64,000 bases of DNA from Azospirillum sp. TSA2s. Its GTDB lineage: Bacteria; Pseudomonadota; Alphaproteobacteria; Azospirillales; Azospirillaceae. The stretch covers positions 372,001 to 436,000 of the forward strand of contig NZ_CP039650.1 in assembly GCF_004923315.1 (NCBI RefSeq), in the 5' to 3' direction. The notes under the pieces are model-generated. The model had not been told where the DNA came from and made no database searches. It was given only the letters and a program-made list of their open reading frames with translations. Position numbers and translations under genes: made by a program. Below are positions 38,043-50,604 of the stretch, piece by piece (within the stretch, counting starts at the first letter, position 1; each line of letters begins with the position of its first letter).

Positions 38043-40157
38043 TCAGCCGAAGACCGACAGCCAGGCGACGAGCAGGACGACCCCGATCACCATGGCAAAG
38101 GCGTAGTGATAGACGTACCCCGACTGCAGCCGGCTGGCGCGTGCCGCGACGTCGCGGGTGGCGGCGGCGATGCCATCCGGCCCCACGCCGTCGATCACCG
38201 CCCCGTCGCCAGACTTCCACAGGCCGTAGCCGATGGCCTTGGCCGGACGGGTGAACAGCGCGTCGTACAGCTCGTCGAAGTACCACTTGTTGTAGAGGAA
38301 CTGGTGGATGCCGCGGAAGGTGGAGGCGATCCGGCCCGGCAGGCGCGGCATCATCACATAGCCGATGTAGGCCATGGCGATACCGATCAGGCCGACCACC
38401 AGCGGGGCGATGGCGACCCAGCCCGGGGTGTGGTGGTGCGCGGCCTCGATGGCGTCATGCTCGTGCAGGGTCATGATTGCCTTGCCCCAGAACTCCATCC
38501 GGTCGTGGCCGATGAACCACTGGTGGAAACCGAAGCCGGCGAACAGCGCGCCAAGCGTCAGGACCGCCAGCGGGATCAGCATGACGACCGGCGATTCGTG
38601 GGCGTGGTCGTAGACTTCCTTGTCCATCCGCGGCGTGCCGTGGAAGGTCATGAACAGCAGGCGCCAGGAGTAGAAGGCGGTCAGCAGAGCAGCCGCGATA
38701 CCCAGGGCGAAGGCGAAGCGCCCCACCCCGCTGCCCGAGGCGAAGGCCGCCTCCAGGATCATGTCCTTGGAATAGTAGCCGGCGAAGAAGGGCAGACCGG
38801 CGAGCGCCAGATTCCCGATCCACATCACCGCATAGGTGAAGGGAATCTTGCGCCAGACACCGCCCATCTTCCGCATGTCCTGCTCATGGTGCAGGGCATG
38901 GATGACCGAGCCGGCGCCGAGGAACAGCAGAGCCTTGAAGAAGGCGTGCGTGAACAGGTGGAACATGGCCGCGCCGTAGGCCGAGACGCCGGCGGCGAAG
39001 AACATGTAGCCGAGCTGCGACATCGTCGAATAGGCGATGACGCGCTTGATGTCGAACTGGGTGAAGCCGATGGTCGCCGCGACGAAGGCGGTCAGGCCGC
39101 CGACCACCGTCACCACCTCGAGCGCCGTCGGGGCGTATTCGAAGACGGGCGACAGGCGGCAGACCATGAAGACGCCGGCGGTGACCATGGTGGCCGCGTG
39201 GATGAGCGCCGACACCGGGGTCGGACCTTCCATCGCGTCCGGCAGCCAGGTGTGCAGACCAAGCTGCGCCGACTTGCCCATCGCGCCCATGAACAGCAGC
39301 AGGCAGGCGATGGTCAGGCCGTTGAAGTCCCAGCTGAGGAAATGCAGCGTCTCGCCGGTCAGCGTCGGGGCCTTGGCGAAGATCGTGTCGAACTGGACCG
39401 AACCGGTCAGCACGAAGATGGCGAAGATGCCGAGCGCGAAGCCGAAGTCGCCGACGCGGTTGACCAGGAAGGCCTTCATGGCGGCGGCGTTCGCCGAGGG
39501 CTTCTCGTACCAGAAATTGATCAGCAGGTAGGAGGCCAGACCGACGCCCTCCCAGCCGAAGAACAGCTGGACCAGGTTGTCCGCCGTCACCAGCATCAGC
39601 ATGGCGAAGGTGAACAGCGACAGGTAGCCCATGAAGCGCGGCTTCTGCGGATCCTCGGCCATGTAGCCGATGGAGTAGACGTGCACGCAGGCCGAGACGG
39701 TGTTGACGACGATCAGCATCACCGCGGTGAGCTGGTCGACGCGCAGCGCCCACTTCACGTCCAGCGTGCCGCTCTGGATCCAGGTCATCAACTCGATCGT
39801 GCGCGGGTTGCCGTGCACGGCGACGTCGAAGAACAGGATCCAGGACAGGATCGCCGAGACGATGACTGCGCCCGCGGTCACGAACTGCGAGACGCGGTCG
39901 CCCACGGTCGGCGGCCCGGCGACGACATGGTGGTCGTCGTGGGCGTCGTCGTGCGCGTGGTCCAGCTCGTCATGCGAGATGTGATGGGAATGATCGTCAT
40001 GGGCATGGGCGATCTGGGCGTGCCCGTGATCGTCATGGCCATGACCGTGGCTTCCGTGACCCGCCGCAGCCGGCTCGGCCTTCGGCCCGCCGAACAGCGC
40101 GATCGATCCGGCGACGAGGAACGCCAGGAGCGGAAGGAATACGACTAGCACTTCCAT
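38043..40157 (-). CDS. nuoL: NADH-quinone oxidoreductase subunit L with His-rich insert
   Basis: The largest antiporter-like subunit, with the lateral amphipathic helix at its C-terminus. Core motifs are present: [18 protein letters not shown] with the TM5 Glu, [21 protein letters not shown] with the proton path, and [16 protein letters not shown]. At 704 residues it is longer than usual because the loop after TM1 holds an insert at residues 34-77 (bases 39927-40058). That insert contains 17 His and 11 Asp/Glu, many as HDD or HGH units. The rest aligns normally, so this looks like a gain within a working subunit; metal binding is plausible but untested. Confidence 0.95.
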   Translation of the reverse strand: MEVLVVFLPLLAFLVAGSIALFGGPKAEPAAAGHGSHGHGHDDHGHAQIAHAHDDHSHHISHDELDHAHDDAHDDHHVVAGPPTVGDRVSQFVTAGAVIVSAILSWILFFDVAVHGNPRTIELMTWIQSGTLDVKWALRVDQLTAVMLIVVNTVSACVHVYSIGYMAEDPQKPRFMGYLSLFTFAMLMLVTADNLVQLFFGWEGVGLASYLLINFWYEKPSANAAAMKAFLVNRVGDFGFALGIFAIFVLTGSVQFDTIFAKAPTLTGETLHFLSWDFNGLTIACLLLFMGAMGKSAQLGLHTWLPDAMEGPTPVSALIHAATMVTAGVFMVCRLSPVFEYAPTALEVVTVVGGLTAFVAATIGFTQFDIKRVIAYSTMSQLGYMFFAAGVSAYGAAMFHLFTHAFFKALLFLGAGSVIHALHHEQDMRKMGGVWRKIPFTYAVMWIGNLALAGLPFFAGYYSKDMILEAAFASGSGVGRFAFALGIAAALLTAFYSWRLLFMTFHGTPRMDKEVYDHAHESPVVMLIPLAVLTLGALFAGFGFHQWFIGHDRMEFWGKAIMTLHEHDAIEAAHHHTPGWVAIAPLVVGLIGIAMAYIGYVMMPRLPGRIASTFRGIHQFLYNKWYFDELYDALFTRPAKAIGYGLWKSGDGAVIDGVGPDGIAAATRDVAARASRLQSGYVYHYAFAMVIGVVLLVAWLSVFG

Positions 40158-40166
40158 GGCGCCGCC

Positions 40167-40475
40167 TCAGCCCTTCATCATGTTGATGTCTTCGACTCGG
40201 ATCGAGCCGCGGTTGCGGAAGTAGACCACCAGGATGGCGAGGCCGATGGCCGCCTCGGCGGCGGCGACGGTCAGGATGATCATGGCGAAGATCTGGCCGA
40301 CCAGATCGTGCAGGAAGGTCGAGAAGGCGACGAGGTTCAGGTTCACCGCCAGCAGCATCATCTCGATCGACATCAGGATGATGATGACGTTCTTCCGGTT
40401 CAGGAAGATGCCCAGCACACCCAGCGTGAAGATGATGGCCGAGACCGTCAGGTAATGTCCGAGACCGATCTCCAT
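40167..40475 (-). CDS. nuoK: NADH-quinone oxidoreductase subunit K
   Basis: A small three-span subunit (102 residues) of the membrane arm. The conserved glutamates fall in [16 protein letters not shown] near residues 30-45 and in [17 protein letters not shown] near 70. ATG 40475 gives the standard MEIGLGHYL start; an in-frame GTG at 40481 overlaps the nuoJ stop but adds only two residues. It lies nine bases before nuoL. Confidence 0.95.
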   Translation of the reverse strand: MEIGLGHYLTVSAIIFTLGVLGIFLNRKNVIIILMSIEMMLLAVNLNLVAFSTFLHDLVGQIFAMIILTVAAAEAAIGLAILVVYFRNRGSIRVEDINMMKG

Positions 40476-40477
40476 GA

Positions 40478-41092
40478 TCACACGCCCTCCCCGGTCGTAA
40501 CCTTGCGAATGACGACCACGTCTTCCCGGCGACGGGAAATCTGGGCGCCGACATTCTGTTTGCGCACGCCCGGACGGTGCCGCAGCGTCAGCACGATCGC
40601 GCCGATCATGGCGATCAGCAGGACGATGCCCGACGCCTGGAACAGGTAGACGTACTGCGTGTACATCAGCCGGCCCAGCGCATGGGTGTTCGTGACCTGA
40701 TCGAGCGCCGGGGTCGGCGCGCCGGCGATGGCGGCGACGTTGGGAGCCACGATCCAGCCGCCGAGCACGGCGGCCAGTTCAGCCAGGAGGATCAGCCCGA
40801 CCAGCGCGCCCAGCGGCAGCGCTTCCATCGCACCCTTGCGCAGTTCGCGGAAGTTGATGTCGAGCATCATGACCACGAACAGGAACAGCACGGCGACGGC
40901 ACCGACATAGACGATGACGAGGATCATCGCGATGAACTCGGCGCCCATCAGGACGCAGAGACCGGCCGCCTGGAAAAAGGCGAGGATCAGGAAAAGGACA
41001 GAATGAACGGGGTTCCGCGCCGAGATGACCATCACACCGGAGGCCACCAGCAGCGCGGCGAACACGTAGAAGGCGATGCCTTGGAGTATCAT
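40478..41092 (-). CDS. nuoJ: NADH-quinone oxidoreductase subunit J
   Basis: A five-span membrane subunit (204 residues). [51 protein letters not shown] is the conserved TM2-TM3 region whose pi-bulge helix couples quinone chemistry to the proton channels; only its diagnostic parts ([19 protein letters not shown]) are needed to identify it. The C-terminal tail after the last span is basic ([12 protein letters not shown]). It starts 18 bp after nuoI and ends two bases before the nuoK ATG. Confidence 0.95.
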   Translation of the reverse strand: MILQGIAFYVFAALLVASGVMVISARNPVHSVLFLILAFFQAAGLCVLMGAEFIAMILVIVYVGAVAVLFLFVVMMLDINFRELRKGAMEALPLGALVGLILLAELAAVLGGWIVAPNVAAIAGAPTPALDQVTNTHALGRLMYTQYVYLFQASGIVLLIAMIGAIVLTLRHRPGVRKQNVGAQISRRREDVVVIRKVTTGEGV

Positions 41093-41110
41093 CGTTTTTC
41101 TCGCTTCCGC

Positions 41111-41599
41111 TTACCGGTAAGGAGCCTCGGCCGCGAGGTTCTGGGCGATTTCCGCCTCCCAGCGGTCGCCGTTCGCCAGCAGCTTCTGCTTGTTGTAGAA
41201 GAGCTCTTCACGGGATTCGGTGGAGAACTCGAAGTTCGGCCCCATGACCACCGCATCGACCGGGCAGGCTTCCTGGCACAGGCCGCAGTAGATGCACTTG
41301 GTCATGTCGATGTCGTAACGCGTGGTGCGGCGGCTGCCGTCGTCGCGCGGTTCGGCTTCGATGGTGATGGCGAGAGCCGGGCACACCGCTTCGCACAGCT
41401 TGCACGCGATGCAGCGCTCCTCGCCGTTCGCATAACGGCGGAGCACATGCTCGCCGCGGAAGCGGGAGCTGATGGGGCCCTTCTCATAGGGGTAGTTGAT
41501 CGTGACCTTGGCCTTGAACATGTAGCGCAAGGTCAGCGCCATGCCGCCCAGCAGCTCGGTCAGGAACAGGCTGCGCGCCGCGCGGTCGAGGAACGCCAT
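41111..41599 (-). CDS. nuoI: NADH-quinone oxidoreductase subunit I (2x[4Fe-4S])
   Basis: This carries clusters N6a and N6b between NuoG and NuoB. Two ferredoxin motifs are seen: [12 protein letters not shown] near residue 63 and [12 protein letters not shown] near 103. The N-terminal amphipathic part ([26 protein letters not shown]) docks to the membrane arm. The 162-residue form from ATG 41599 was chosen; a long reading frame upstream through nuoH is a shadow. There is a 107-bp spacer between nuoH and nuoI. Confidence 0.96.
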   Translation of the reverse strand: MAFLDRAARSLFLTELLGGMALTLRYMFKAKVTINYPYEKGPISSRFRGEHVLRRYANGEERCIACKLCEAVCPALAITIEAEPRDDGSRRTTRYDIDMTKCIYCGLCQEACPVDAVVMGPNFEFSTESREELFYNKQKLLANGDRWEAEIAQNLAAEAPYR

Positions 41600-41706
41600 G
41601 GCCTCTTCGTCTCCTTCCTCGCCGGCAGCCGCCCTTTGGTCGGGCGGCTCGCCGGCACTCAAATCGACATGTCGATGGTGGGTTCGGTGCAGGCTTTCGC
41701 CGTTGC

Positions 41707-42717
41707 TTACTTCGGCAGCCAGCCGAAGGTCACCAGGACGCCGGCGGTCAGCACGACCCAGAACAGCGACAGGGGCAGGAAGACCTTCCAACCCAGCCGC
41801 ATCAGCTGGTCGTAGCGGTAGCGCGGCACGGTGGCGCGAACCCAGACATAGGTGAACAGGCAGAACGCGATCTTCAGCGCGAACCACACGATGCCCGGCA
41901 CCCAGGTGAAGGGCGCGAACGGCAGCGGGGGCAGCCAGCCACCGAGGAACAGGATGCTCGTCATCGCGCTCATCAGGATCATGTTGGCGTATTCGCCAAG
42001 GAAGAAGAGCGCGAAGGGAGCCGAGCTGTACTCGACCATGAAGCCGGCGACCAGCTCCGACTCGCCTTCCGGCAGGTCGAAGGGAGCGCGGTTGGTTTCC
42101 GCGAGCGCCGAGATGAAGAACATCACGAACATCGGCAGCAGCGGAATGCAGAACCAGACCGTCTCCTGGGCCCGCACGATGTCGGTCAGGTTCAGCGAAC
42201 CGACGCACAGCAGCACGGTGATGATGATGAGGCCCATCGAGACCTCGTACGACACCATCTGCGCCGCGGAACGGAGCGCACCGAGGAAGGCGTAGCGCGA
42301 GTTCGAGGCCCAGCCGGCCATCACGATGCCGTAGACGCCCAGCGAGGAGATCGCGAACAGGTACAGCACGCCGACGTTGATGTTGGACAGCACCACCCCG
42401 TAGTCGAACGGGATGACCGCCCAGGCGATCAGCGCCAGGAAGAAGGTCAGCATCGGCGCGACGTAGAACACCACGCGGTTGGCGCCTTCCGGCAGGATCT
42501 GCTCCTTCGCGAACAGCTTCAGGCCGTCGGCGAAGGGCTGCATCAGGCCGAAGGGACCGACGATCGCCGGGCCCTGGCGCAGCTGCATCGCGCCCATGAT
42601 CTTGCGCTCGGCATAGGTCATGAAGGCGACGGCCACCAGCAGCGGCACGGTGATCGCCAGGATCTCCAGAACCATAATGATCAGCGGCAGGAGGAAGCCG
42701 CTCCAGAACTCAGCCAT
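41707..42717 (-). CDS. nuoH: NADH-quinone oxidoreductase subunit H
   Basis: The membrane subunit that forms much of the quinone chamber with NuoB and NuoD. The 336-residue protein has eight spans. [36 protein letters not shown] follows TM1 and includes the charged loop lining the chamber; [18 protein letters not shown] near residue 210 is invariant in the family. The start overlaps the nuoG stop by eight bases. Confidence 0.96.
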   Translation of the reverse strand: MAEFWSGFLLPLIIMVLEILAITVPLLVAVAFMTYAERKIMGAMQLRQGPAIVGPFGLMQPFADGLKLFAKEQILPEGANRVVFYVAPMLTFFLALIAWAVIPFDYGVVLSNINVGVLYLFAISSLGVYGIVMAGWASNSRYAFLGALRSAAQMVSYEVSMGLIIITVLLCVGSLNLTDIVRAQETVWFCIPLLPMFVMFFISALAETNRAPFDLPEGESELVAGFMVEYSSAPFALFFLGEYANMILMSAMTSILFLGGWLPPLPFAPFTWVPGIVWFALKIAFCLFTYVWVRATVPRYRYDQLMRLGWKVFLPLSLFWVVLTAGVLVTFGWLPK

Positions 42718-44773
42718 GGGTGCCAGTCCTCTCCTGAGCAGGGCCCACCAGCGCTTCCGTGCAGTTGGCCATCGTCACCGAGGCCCGGCTGATCGGGTCG
42801 GTCATGTAGAAGTTGGTGATCGGCGTCACGAAGGGGGCGGCATCGACCGGGCCCTGCGCGCCGAACGGCGCCCAGTTTGCCGGGGTCATCTCGCCGACCG
42901 CACCGAAGATCGGGTTCGCCGCCATCAGCCGCTGGCGCAGCTGACCGTGGGTGTCGAAGGGCAGCGTGGTGCCCAGGACTTCCGACAGGGCGCGAACGAT
43001 CTTCCAATCCTCGCGCGCTTCACCCGGCGGGAAGACCGCGAGGCGGGCGAGCTGCGGACGGCCTTCGGTGTTGACGTAGACCGCGTTCTTCTCGGTGTAG
43101 GCGGCACCCGGCAGGATGACGTCGGCGCGGTGGGCGCCGGCATCGCCATGGTGGCCCTGGTAGACGACGAAGGCGTTGCCGAGCTTGGCCATGTCGATCT
43201 CGTCGGCGCCCAGCAGGTAGACGAAGTCGATCTCGCCCTTCGACGCGCCGTCGAGGATGCCCTGGGTGTCACGGCCACCCTCGCCCGGCAAGAAGCCGGC
43301 CTCGATGCCGCCGACACGCGCCGCGGCGGTGTGCAGGACGTTGAAGCCGTTCCAGTCGTCGCGGAACATGCCGTAGGCCTCGCCGACCAGACGGGCGGCG
43401 GCCTGGACCGCGAGACCGTCGGCGCGCTGGAAGGCGCCCATGCCGACGATGATCATCGGGTTCTTGGCGGCGCGCAGCGTCTCGGCGAACGGATGGCTGC
43501 CGTCGACCAGCTGCTGCAGCGTGTCCGGACCGGAGCCGATCACGCTGTAGGGATAGGTCAGGTCACGCTGCTCGCCGATGGAGGCGATGGTGACGCCGCC
43601 GGCCAGATAGCGCTTGCGGATGCGGGCGTTGACCAGCGTGCCTTCCCAGCGCGGGTTGGTGCCGACCAGCAGGATCACGTCGGCCTTCTCGATGCCGGCG
43701 ATGCCCGAATTGAACAGGTAGCCGGCACGAACCGAGGTGTCGAACCGCGCGCCGTCCTGACGGCAGTCGAGGTTCGCGGAACCCAGACGCGACAGCAGCT
43801 CCTTCAGCGCGAACTGCGCCTCGACATCGACCAGATCGCCGGCGATGGCGGCAACGCGGTTGCCGGGCAGGCCCTTCAGGCGCGCCGAGATGGCGGTGAA
43901 GGCCTCGGCCCAGCTGGCCGGGACCAGCTTGCCGTTCTGGCGGATGTAGGGGCGGTCGAGACGCTGGCGCTTCAGACCATCGTACGAGTAGCGGCTCTTG
44001 TCGTTCAGCCACTCCTCATTGATGTCGTCGTTGACGCGCGGCAGGACGCGCATCACCTCGGCGCCACGGGCATCGACGCGGATGTTCGAGCCGACGGCGT
44101 CGAGGACGTCGATGGTCTCGGTCTTGCGCAGCTCCCACGGACGGGCCGTGAAGGCGTAGGGCTTGTGGGTCAGAGCACCCACCGGGCAGACGTCGGCGAG
44201 GTTGCCCGACAGCTCCGAGCCGATCGCCTTCTCGACGAAGGTGGTGATCTCCATGTGCTCGCCGCGGTAAACGGCGCCGACATCGGGAACACCGGCCACT
44301 TCGTTGATGAAGCGGATGCAGCGGGTGCAGTGGATGCAACGGGTCATGATGGTCTTGATGACCGGACCCATATACTTGTCCTTGACCGCCCGCTTGTTCT
44401 CGCCGTAGCGGCCGCGGTCGAAGCCATAGGCCATGGCCTGGTCCTGCAGATCGCACTCACCGCCCTGATCGCAGATCGGGCAATCCAGCGGGTGGTTGAT
44501 CAGCAGGAATTCCATGACGCCCTTGCGGGCCTTCAGGACGGTCTCGCTGTTGGTGCGGACGACCATTCCGTCGCCGCAGGGCATGGCGCAGGACGCGACC
44601 GGCTTGGGCGCGCGCTCCATCTCCACGAGGCACATGCGGCAGTTGGCCGGCACGCTGAGGCGCTCATGGTAGCAGAAGCGCGGAATCTCGATCCCCAGTT
44701 GCTCGCAAGCCTGGAGGATCGAGGTGCCCGGCTCGACCTCGATCTCGATCCCGTCGATGGTCAGTTTCGGCAT
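42710..44773 (-). CDS. nuoG: NADH-quinone oxidoreductase subunit G
   Basis: The large peripheral-arm subunit (687 residues) with several Fe-S clusters. The N-terminal [2Fe-2S] site shows [26 protein letters not shown]; a His-ligated cluster lies in [20 protein letters not shown] near 100; [16 protein letters not shown] near 145 starts the [4Fe-4S] site. The C-terminal molybdopterin-like domain follows (VASIAGDLVD-like, [20 protein letters not shown]) and has no cofactor role. It starts 15 bp after nuoF and overlaps nuoH by eight bases. Confidence 0.96.
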   Translation of the reverse strand: MPKLTIDGIEIEVEPGTSILQACEQLGIEIPRFCYHERLSVPANCRMCLVEMERAPKPVASCAMPCGDGMVVRTNSETVLKARKGVMEFLLINHPLDCPICDQGGECDLQDQAMAYGFDRGRYGENKRAVKDKYMGPVIKTIMTRCIHCTRCIRFINEVAGVPDVGAVYRGEHMEITTFVEKAIGSELSGNLADVCPVGALTHKPYAFTARPWELRKTETIDVLDAVGSNIRVDARGAEVMRVLPRVNDDINEEWLNDKSRYSYDGLKRQRLDRPYIRQNGKLVPASWAEAFTAISARLKGLPGNRVAAIAGDLVDVEAQFALKELLSRLGSANLDCRQDGARFDTSVRAGYLFNSGIAGIEKADVILLVGTNPRWEGTLVNARIRKRYLAGGVTIASIGEQRDLTYPYSVIGSGPDTLQQLVDGSHPFAETLRAAKNPMIIVGMGAFQRADGLAVQAAARLVGEAYGMFRDDWNGFNVLHTAAARVGGIEAGFLPGEGGRDTQGILDGASKGEIDFVYLLGADEIDMAKLGNAFVVYQGHHGDAGAHRADVILPGAAYTEKNAVYVNTEGRPQLARLAVFPPGEAREDWKIVRALSEVLGTTLPFDTHGQLRQRLMAANPIFGAVGEMTPANWAPFGAQGPVDAAPFVTPITNFYMTDPISRASVTMANCTEALVGPAQERTGTHG

Positions 44774-44788
44774 GGGAACGGGAACTCC

Positions 44789-46078
<1,290 letters not shown>

Positions 46079-46094
46079 CGCTGTCCCCTCCCCC

Positions 46095-46721
46095 TCAATC
46101 GTCCGCTTGCGCGGTGGTGAAAGCCTTCAGCGTCGTCGGGCCGCCGACCGGCTCCGAGGACTGACGGCCGATCTGCGAACCGGGCTTCGGCGTCTCGCCG
46201 CGCGCCAGCGCGTCGAGGATGCGCTCCATATGCTCCGGCGCCACGTCTTCGTAGTAATCGTCGCCGATCTGCACAACCGGCGCGTTGACGCAGGCGCCCG
46301 AGCACTCGACCTCGCCCAGCGTGAACTGGCCGTCGGCCGTGGTCTCGCCCACGTCGATGCCGAGCTTGCTCTTGCAGGTGTGGACGATCTCGTCCGACCC
46401 GCGCAGCCAACAGGGGGTGGTGGTGCAGACCTGGATGTGGTGCTTACCGACCGGGTTCTTGTTGTACATCGTGTAGAAGGTCGCGACCTCGTACACGCGG
46501 ATGCGCGGCATGCCGAGCAGGTCGGCCACGGCGTCCATGGCGACGCGCGGCAGCCAGCCGCCGTTCTGCCGCTGGGCGACGTCCAGCAGCGGCATGCAGG
46601 CGCTGGCCTGCTTGCCCTGCGGGTACTTGGCGATGATGCGCTTCGCCAGCTCCAGGTTTTCCGGAGTGAAGGTGAAGCTGGTCGGCTCGGCGTGGCCGTG
46701 ATCGGAAGCGGGCGCGCTCAT
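46095..46721 (-). CDS. nuoE: NADH-quinone oxidoreductase subunit E
   Basis: A 24-kDa-type subunit with a thioredoxin-like [2Fe-2S] domain. The cluster ligands are CTTTPC near residue 98 and CSGAC near 139. The helical N-terminal half ([32 protein letters not shown]) matches the family. The 208-residue form from ATG 46721 overlaps the nuoD stop by four bases. The last roughly 40 residues ([17 protein letters not shown]...) are a flexible extension. Confidence 0.96.
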   Translation of the reverse strand: MSAPASDHGHAEPTSFTFTPENLELAKRIIAKYPQGKQASACMPLLDVAQRQNGGWLPRVAMDAVADLLGMPRIRVYEVATFYTMYNKNPVGKHHIQVCTTTPCWLRGSDEIVHTCKSKLGIDVGETTADGQFTLGEVECSGACVNAPVVQIGDDYYEDVAPEHMERILDALARGETPKPGSQIGRQSSEPVGGPTTLKAFTTAQADD

Positions 46722-47986
46722 CGATCGATTTCTCCGAAAACGATGTCCATCGAGGCGATGTTGGCGACGGCGTCGGCCAGCATGTGACCCTTCGACATGA
46801 AGTCCAGGCCCTGAAGGTGGGCGAAGCCCGGCGCGCGGATCTTGCAGCGGTAGGGCTTGTTGGTGCCGTCGGACACCAGATACACGCCGAACTCGCCCTT
46901 GGGCGCCTCGATGGCGGTGTAGGTCTCGCCGGCGGGAACGTGGAAGCCCTCGGTGAAGAGCTTGAAGTGGTGGATCAGCGCTTCCATCGAGCGCTTCATC
47001 TCGCCGCGCGGCGGCGGGGACACCTTGCGGTCCTGGATCTTGTAGGGACCGGCCGGCATCTCCTTGCAGCACTGGCGGATGATGCGCAGCGACTGCTTCA
47101 TCTCCTCCATGCGCACGAGATAGCGCGCCCAGCAGTCGCCGGTCAGGCCGACCGGGACGTCGAACTCCATGCGGTCATAGACTTCATAGGGCTGCGACTT
47201 GCGCAGATCCCAGGCGACGCCGGAGCCGCGCAGCATCGGACCGGTGAAGGCCCAGTCGAGCGCCTGCTCCTTGGTGACGATGCCGATGTCGACCGTGCGC
47301 TGCTTGAAGATGCGGTTCTCGGTCAGCAGGCTTTCGAGGTCGTCCATGAACTTCGGAAAACGCTCGGTGAAGGCCCAGATGTCGTCCAGCAGCCCGTCCG
47401 GGATGTCCCAGGCGACGCCGCCCGGCCGGAAATAGTTGGCGTGCAGGCGGGCACCCGATACGCGCTCGTAGAACTCCATGAGGATTTCGCGTTCCTCGAA
47501 GCCCCACAGCGCCGGGGTGATCGCGCCGACGTCCAGCGCACCGGTCGTGATCGACAGGATGTGGTTCAGGATGCGCGTGATTTCCGAGAACAGCACGCGG
47601 ATGTACTGGGCACGCAGCGGCGCCTTGATCTGCAGCAGGTTCTCGATGCCGAGCACATAGGCGTGCTCCATGCACATCGGACTGACATAGTCCAGACGGT
47701 CGAAGTACGGCACGGCCTGGATGTAGGTCTTGTACTCGATCAGCTTCTCGGTGCCGCGGTGCAGCAGGCCGATGTGCGGATCGCAGCGCTCCACCACCTC
47801 GCCGTTCAACTCCATCACCAGACGGAGCACGCCGTGGGCGGCCGGGTGCTGCGGCCCGAAATTCATCGTGTAGGGCTTGATCTGCGTCTTGGTCTCCGGA
47901 CCGGAGGCGCTGATCGCCCCGCCCTGACCAGTCATTGCCGGACCAGTCGAGACGACGCCGGTCGCCGATTCGGTCGAAACGGTCAT
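46718..47986 (-). CDS. nuoD: NADH-quinone oxidoreductase subunit D
   Basis: A 49-kDa-type subunit that forms the quinone site with NuoB. Family blocks include [15 protein letters not shown] near residue 45, [14 protein letters not shown] near 70, and [17 protein letters not shown] and FGEIDR at the end. Length from ATG 47986 is 422 residues, about 30 longer at the N-terminus (Ser/Thr/Gly-rich) than typical. An internal Met near residue 18 could be the real start, so the N-terminus is uncertain. It starts two bases after nuoC. Confidence 0.95.
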   Translation of the reverse strand: MTVSTESATGVVSTGPAMTGQGGAISASGPETKTQIKPYTMNFGPQHPAAHGVLRLVMELNGEVVERCDPHIGLLHRGTEKLIEYKTYIQAVPYFDRLDYVSPMCMEHAYVLGIENLLQIKAPLRAQYIRVLFSEITRILNHILSITTGALDVGAITPALWGFEEREILMEFYERVSGARLHANYFRPGGVAWDIPDGLLDDIWAFTERFPKFMDDLESLLTENRIFKQRTVDIGIVTKEQALDWAFTGPMLRGSGVAWDLRKSQPYEVYDRMEFDVPVGLTGDCWARYLVRMEEMKQSLRIIRQCCKEMPAGPYKIQDRKVSPPPRGEMKRSMEALIHHFKLFTEGFHVPAGETYTAIEAPKGEFGVYLVSDGTNKPYRCKIRAPGFAHLQGLDFMSKGHMLADAVANIASMDIVFGEIDR

Positions 47987-47988
47987 GC

Positions 47989-48618
47989 TCACGGCTTCTT
48001 GCTCCCGTCCTGGAGGGCCGCCTTCTCGTCGCCGGGCAGCATGACGTTGGTCATGCCTTCCCACGGGCTGAGGAAGTCGAAGGCGCGGAAATCCTGGGTC
48101 AGACGGACCGGTTCGTAGATCACGCGCTTTTGGTCCTCGTCGTAGCGGGCTTCGACGTAACCGGTCAGCGGGAAGTCCTTGCGGAAGGGGTGCCCCTCGA
48201 ACCCGTAGTCGGTGAGGATGCGGCGCAGGTCCGGATGGTTCTCGAAGAAGATGCCGAACAGGTCCCACACCTCGCGCTCGAACCAGTTCGCGGCGCTGAA
48301 GACGGCGACCGCCGACGGGACGGGCGTGTCCTCGTCGGTCGACAGCTTCACGCGCATGCGCCGGTTGTGGGTGTAGCTGAGCAGCTGGTAGACGACCTCG
48401 AACCGCTCCGCGCGGTCCGGGTAATCGACCGCGGTGATGTCGGTCAGCTGCTCGAACCGGGTGGCCGGATCGTCGCGCAGCGCGGTCAGCACCGTCAGGA
48501 TGGCCGGCCGTTTGACCGTCACCATCAGTTCGCCGAGCCTCACCTCGACCTTCAGGACGTCGCCGCCGATCTTGGCGGCGATGACGTCCCCGAGTTCCTT
48601 CAACGCCTGTTCGGACAT
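47989..48618 (-). CDS. nuoC: NADH-quinone oxidoreductase subunit C
   Basis: A 30-kDa-type peripheral-arm subunit (209 residues). The signature [42 protein letters not shown] spans about residues 113-153; [21 protein letters not shown] also fits. It is separate from nuoD here, unlike the fused NuoCD of E. coli. A 96-bp spacer separates it from nuoB, the second-largest gap in the operon. Confidence 0.96.
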   Translation of the reverse strand: MSEQALKELGDVIAAKIGGDVLKVEVRLGELMVTVKRPAILTVLTALRDDPATRFEQLTDITAVDYPDRAERFEVVYQLLSYTHNRRMRVKLSTDEDTPVPSAVAVFSAANWFEREVWDLFGIFFENHPDLRRILTDYGFEGHPFRKDFPLTGYVEARYDEDQKRVIYEPVRLTQDFRAFDFLSPWEGMTNVMLPGDEKAALQDGSKKP

Positions 48619-48714
48619 GGGTGGGACCCTGCCTTCCTACTTGTCTTCAGCGCGCTTCTCTTCCGGCCACGGGACCGGAGCCTTGTCGGCCCCGGCCGGT
48701 CCGGTCCGCTGGGA

Positions 48715-49260
48715 TCAGCGGGCGATGCGGTTGCCGCGCTTGATCTTCTTCTGGAGCTGGAGGATGCCGTAAATCAGCGCCTCCGCCGTCGGCGGGCAGC
48801 CGGGCACATAGATGTCCACCGGCACGATCCGGTCGCAGCCACGCACCACCGCGTAGGAATAGTGGTAGTAGCCGCCGCCGTTGGCGCAGGAACCCATCGA
48901 AATGACCCAGCGCGGCTCCGGCATCTGGTCGTAGACCTTGCGGAGCGCCGGGGCCATCTTGTTGGTCAGGGTGCCGGCGACGATCATGCAGTCGGACTGG
49001 CGCGGGCTGGGACGCGGAATCACGCCGAAACGGTCCAGGTCATACCGGCTCATATAGGCGTGGATCATCTCCACCGCGCAGCAGGCCAGACCGAAGGTCA
49101 TCGGCCACAGCGAGCCGGTCCGGGCCCAGGCCAGCAGGTCCTCGTACTTCGCCAGCACGAAGCCCTTGTCCTGGATCTCGTCCGAGACCGCGCGGATGTA
49201 GGCGTCCTGTTCCGGTCCGGGCGGAATCGGCGCCAGCGGCTTGGCGACCTCTACTCCCAT
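48715..49260 (-). CDS. nuoB: NADH-quinone oxidoreductase subunit B (cluster N2)
   Basis: This holds the terminal cluster N2 that reduces quinone. Ligands: the adjacent cysteines in [12 protein letters not shown] near residue 57, a Cys in [17 protein letters not shown] near 121, and the Cys in [15 protein letters not shown] near 151. The 181-residue form from ATG 49260 was chosen because AAGGAG lies eight bases ahead; a seven-residue extension to 49281 is unlikely. It overlaps nuoA by ten bases. Confidence 0.97.
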   Translation of the reverse strand: MGVEVAKPLAPIPPGPEQDAYIRAVSDEIQDKGFVLAKYEDLLAWARTGSLWPMTFGLACCAVEMIHAYMSRYDLDRFGVIPRPSPRQSDCMIVAGTLTNKMAPALRKVYDQMPEPRWVISMGSCANGGGYYHYSYAVVRGCDRIVPVDIYVPGCPPTAEALIYGILQLQKKIKRGNRIAR

Positions 49261-49619
49261 TCCAGAGCTCCTTTCTTCCACTCATAAATGAAGCCGATGG
49301 TCAGGATGCCCAGGAACAGCATCATCGACCAGAAGCCGAACAGCCCGATGTCACCCAGGGCGACCGCCCACGGGAACAGGAAGGCGACTTCAAGGTCGAA
49401 GATGATGAACAGGATCGAGACCAGGTAGAACCGCACGTCGAACTTGGTGCGCGCGTCCTCGAACGGCTCGAAGCCGCATTCGTAGGGGGAGACCTTCTCG
49501 GCGTCCGGGTTCTTCGGGCTGATGACGTAGGATGCCCCCACCATCACCGCGGCCAGCGCGATGCCGATCAGCAGAAACACCAGGATCGGAAGATACTCAA
49601 TGATCAGCGGAGTCGACAC
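49251..49619 (-). CDS. nuoA: NADH-quinone oxidoreductase subunit A
   Basis: The first gene of the operon: a 122-residue three-span protein. The long loop after TM1 carries the conserved [43 protein letters not shown] region, with the Cys that marks ND3/NuoA in the quinone-site loop. The last part is basic ([11 protein letters not shown]). Its upstream region (49620-49865) should hold the nuo promoter. Confidence 0.96.
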   Translation of the reverse strand: MSTPLIIEYLPILVFLLIGIALAAVMVGASYVISPKNPDAEKVSPYECGFEPFEDARTKFDVRFYLVSILFIIFDLEVAFLFPWAVALGDIGLFGFWSMMLFLGILTIGFIYEWKKGALEWE

Positions 49620-49865
49620 CGCGTTCCTCCCATAAGCCCACGACCACGGGCGCCGTTCCGGCCGGGAAATCGGCGGAAGCGCAAAGCCGTGGCAGCCATG
49701 CCTTGGATTAGCCCATCAGACGGGCCGGAATATATGCCGAGACCGTGGGCAAGGAAAGCGCTTTGAATCGCTTTTCACCACGCGGAAGGACAAGCCGGTC
49801 CCCGCGCGAGAGCTTGGTAATACCACGTTTTTAAAACGGGGAAAAGGAAAGACAATACGCATGCG
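49620..49865. other. nuo upstream region
   Basis: This 246-bp stretch lies between nuoA and the terminator of tRNA-Asp, so the main promoter for the nuo operon should be inside. A locally AT-rich part (49821-49860) contains a TTTTTAAAAA core on either strand. I could not place a -35/-10 pair with confidence, and no ORF is supported. Confidence 0.4.
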
Positions 49866-49893
49866 AAAAAGGACCCGCGGTTTGCGAGTCCTT
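49866..49893 (-). terminator. Rho-independent terminator after tRNA-Asp
   Basis: On the minus strand an 11-bp stem (AAAGGACTCGC / GCGGGTCCTTT, one G-T pair, five-base loop) runs straight into TTTTT. It lies about 40 bp past the 3' end of the tRNA gene and shields the nuo region from read-through. Confidence 0.85.
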
Positions 49894-49933
49894 TGCACAT
49901 ACTGGCGCGTTACGCGCAATTTGAAAAAGGAAG

Positions 49934-50010
<77 letters not shown>

Positions 50011-50211
50011 GCAGAGCGACTTGTTTCAAAACACCGCACCGTCACAGAGCCAAAGGCTTGAACCGCTTAGTGTTTTTAACTGGAACCGTTGAAGGCCCCC
50101 GTCGTTCGGTGGGCGGTTTGTAGTCGCCCCGGCCGCCGCCTGTCAATCACCAAATTGCAAAAAAATCACCGGAGCTGACGCCTGCGGCATCGTGATGCCC
50201 CGCACGCCCGC

Positions 50212-50439
50212 TCAGGGCAGACGGTGGGCATCGCGACGCAGGGCCTCCAGCCGGTCGAACGCCTGCAGCATGCCCGCCGACAGTTCGCGGTGGTCGACCG
50301 CATCCGGTCCGCCGAAGCGGGTCAGCGTCTCTTCCAGCGCGCGGGCCAGATGTTCGGCAACGTCAAGATGCTTCTGTTCCAGGGCCAGCTCCAGCGCGGC
50401 AAGGATGCGGTCGCCGAGCCGCCGTTCATTCAAGGTCAT
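50212..50439 (-). CDS. Small helical hypothetical protein
   Basis: A 75-residue, helix-rich cytosolic product (LNERRLGDRILAALELALEQKHLDVAEHLARALEETLTRFGG). It looks like a TPR-like or helical-bundle fragment but has no named family that I can assign. ATG 50439 was chosen; the frame extends to 50931 but the upstream part overlaps the divergent exported gene and lacks coding-like sequence. It lies about 200 bp from tRNA-Asp. Confidence 0.65.
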   Translation of the reverse strand: MTLNERRLGDRILAALELALEQKHLDVAEHLARALEETLTRFGGPDAVDHRELSAGMLQAFDRLEALRRDAHRLP

Positions 50440-50604
50440 GCGTTTCCCCACCCATATCCGGCAACGGGCGGCGATGCGCCGTCCCGTTTGCGTTTCCGGC
50501 CGAGAATAGCAGCTTCGCCATTCGTGCGCGGTGGGATTCGCATCGCTGCGACATTTCGGAGGCAGCCCTTCCGGAACCGCCCTACCCCGTGCGATAGTCC
50601 GGCC

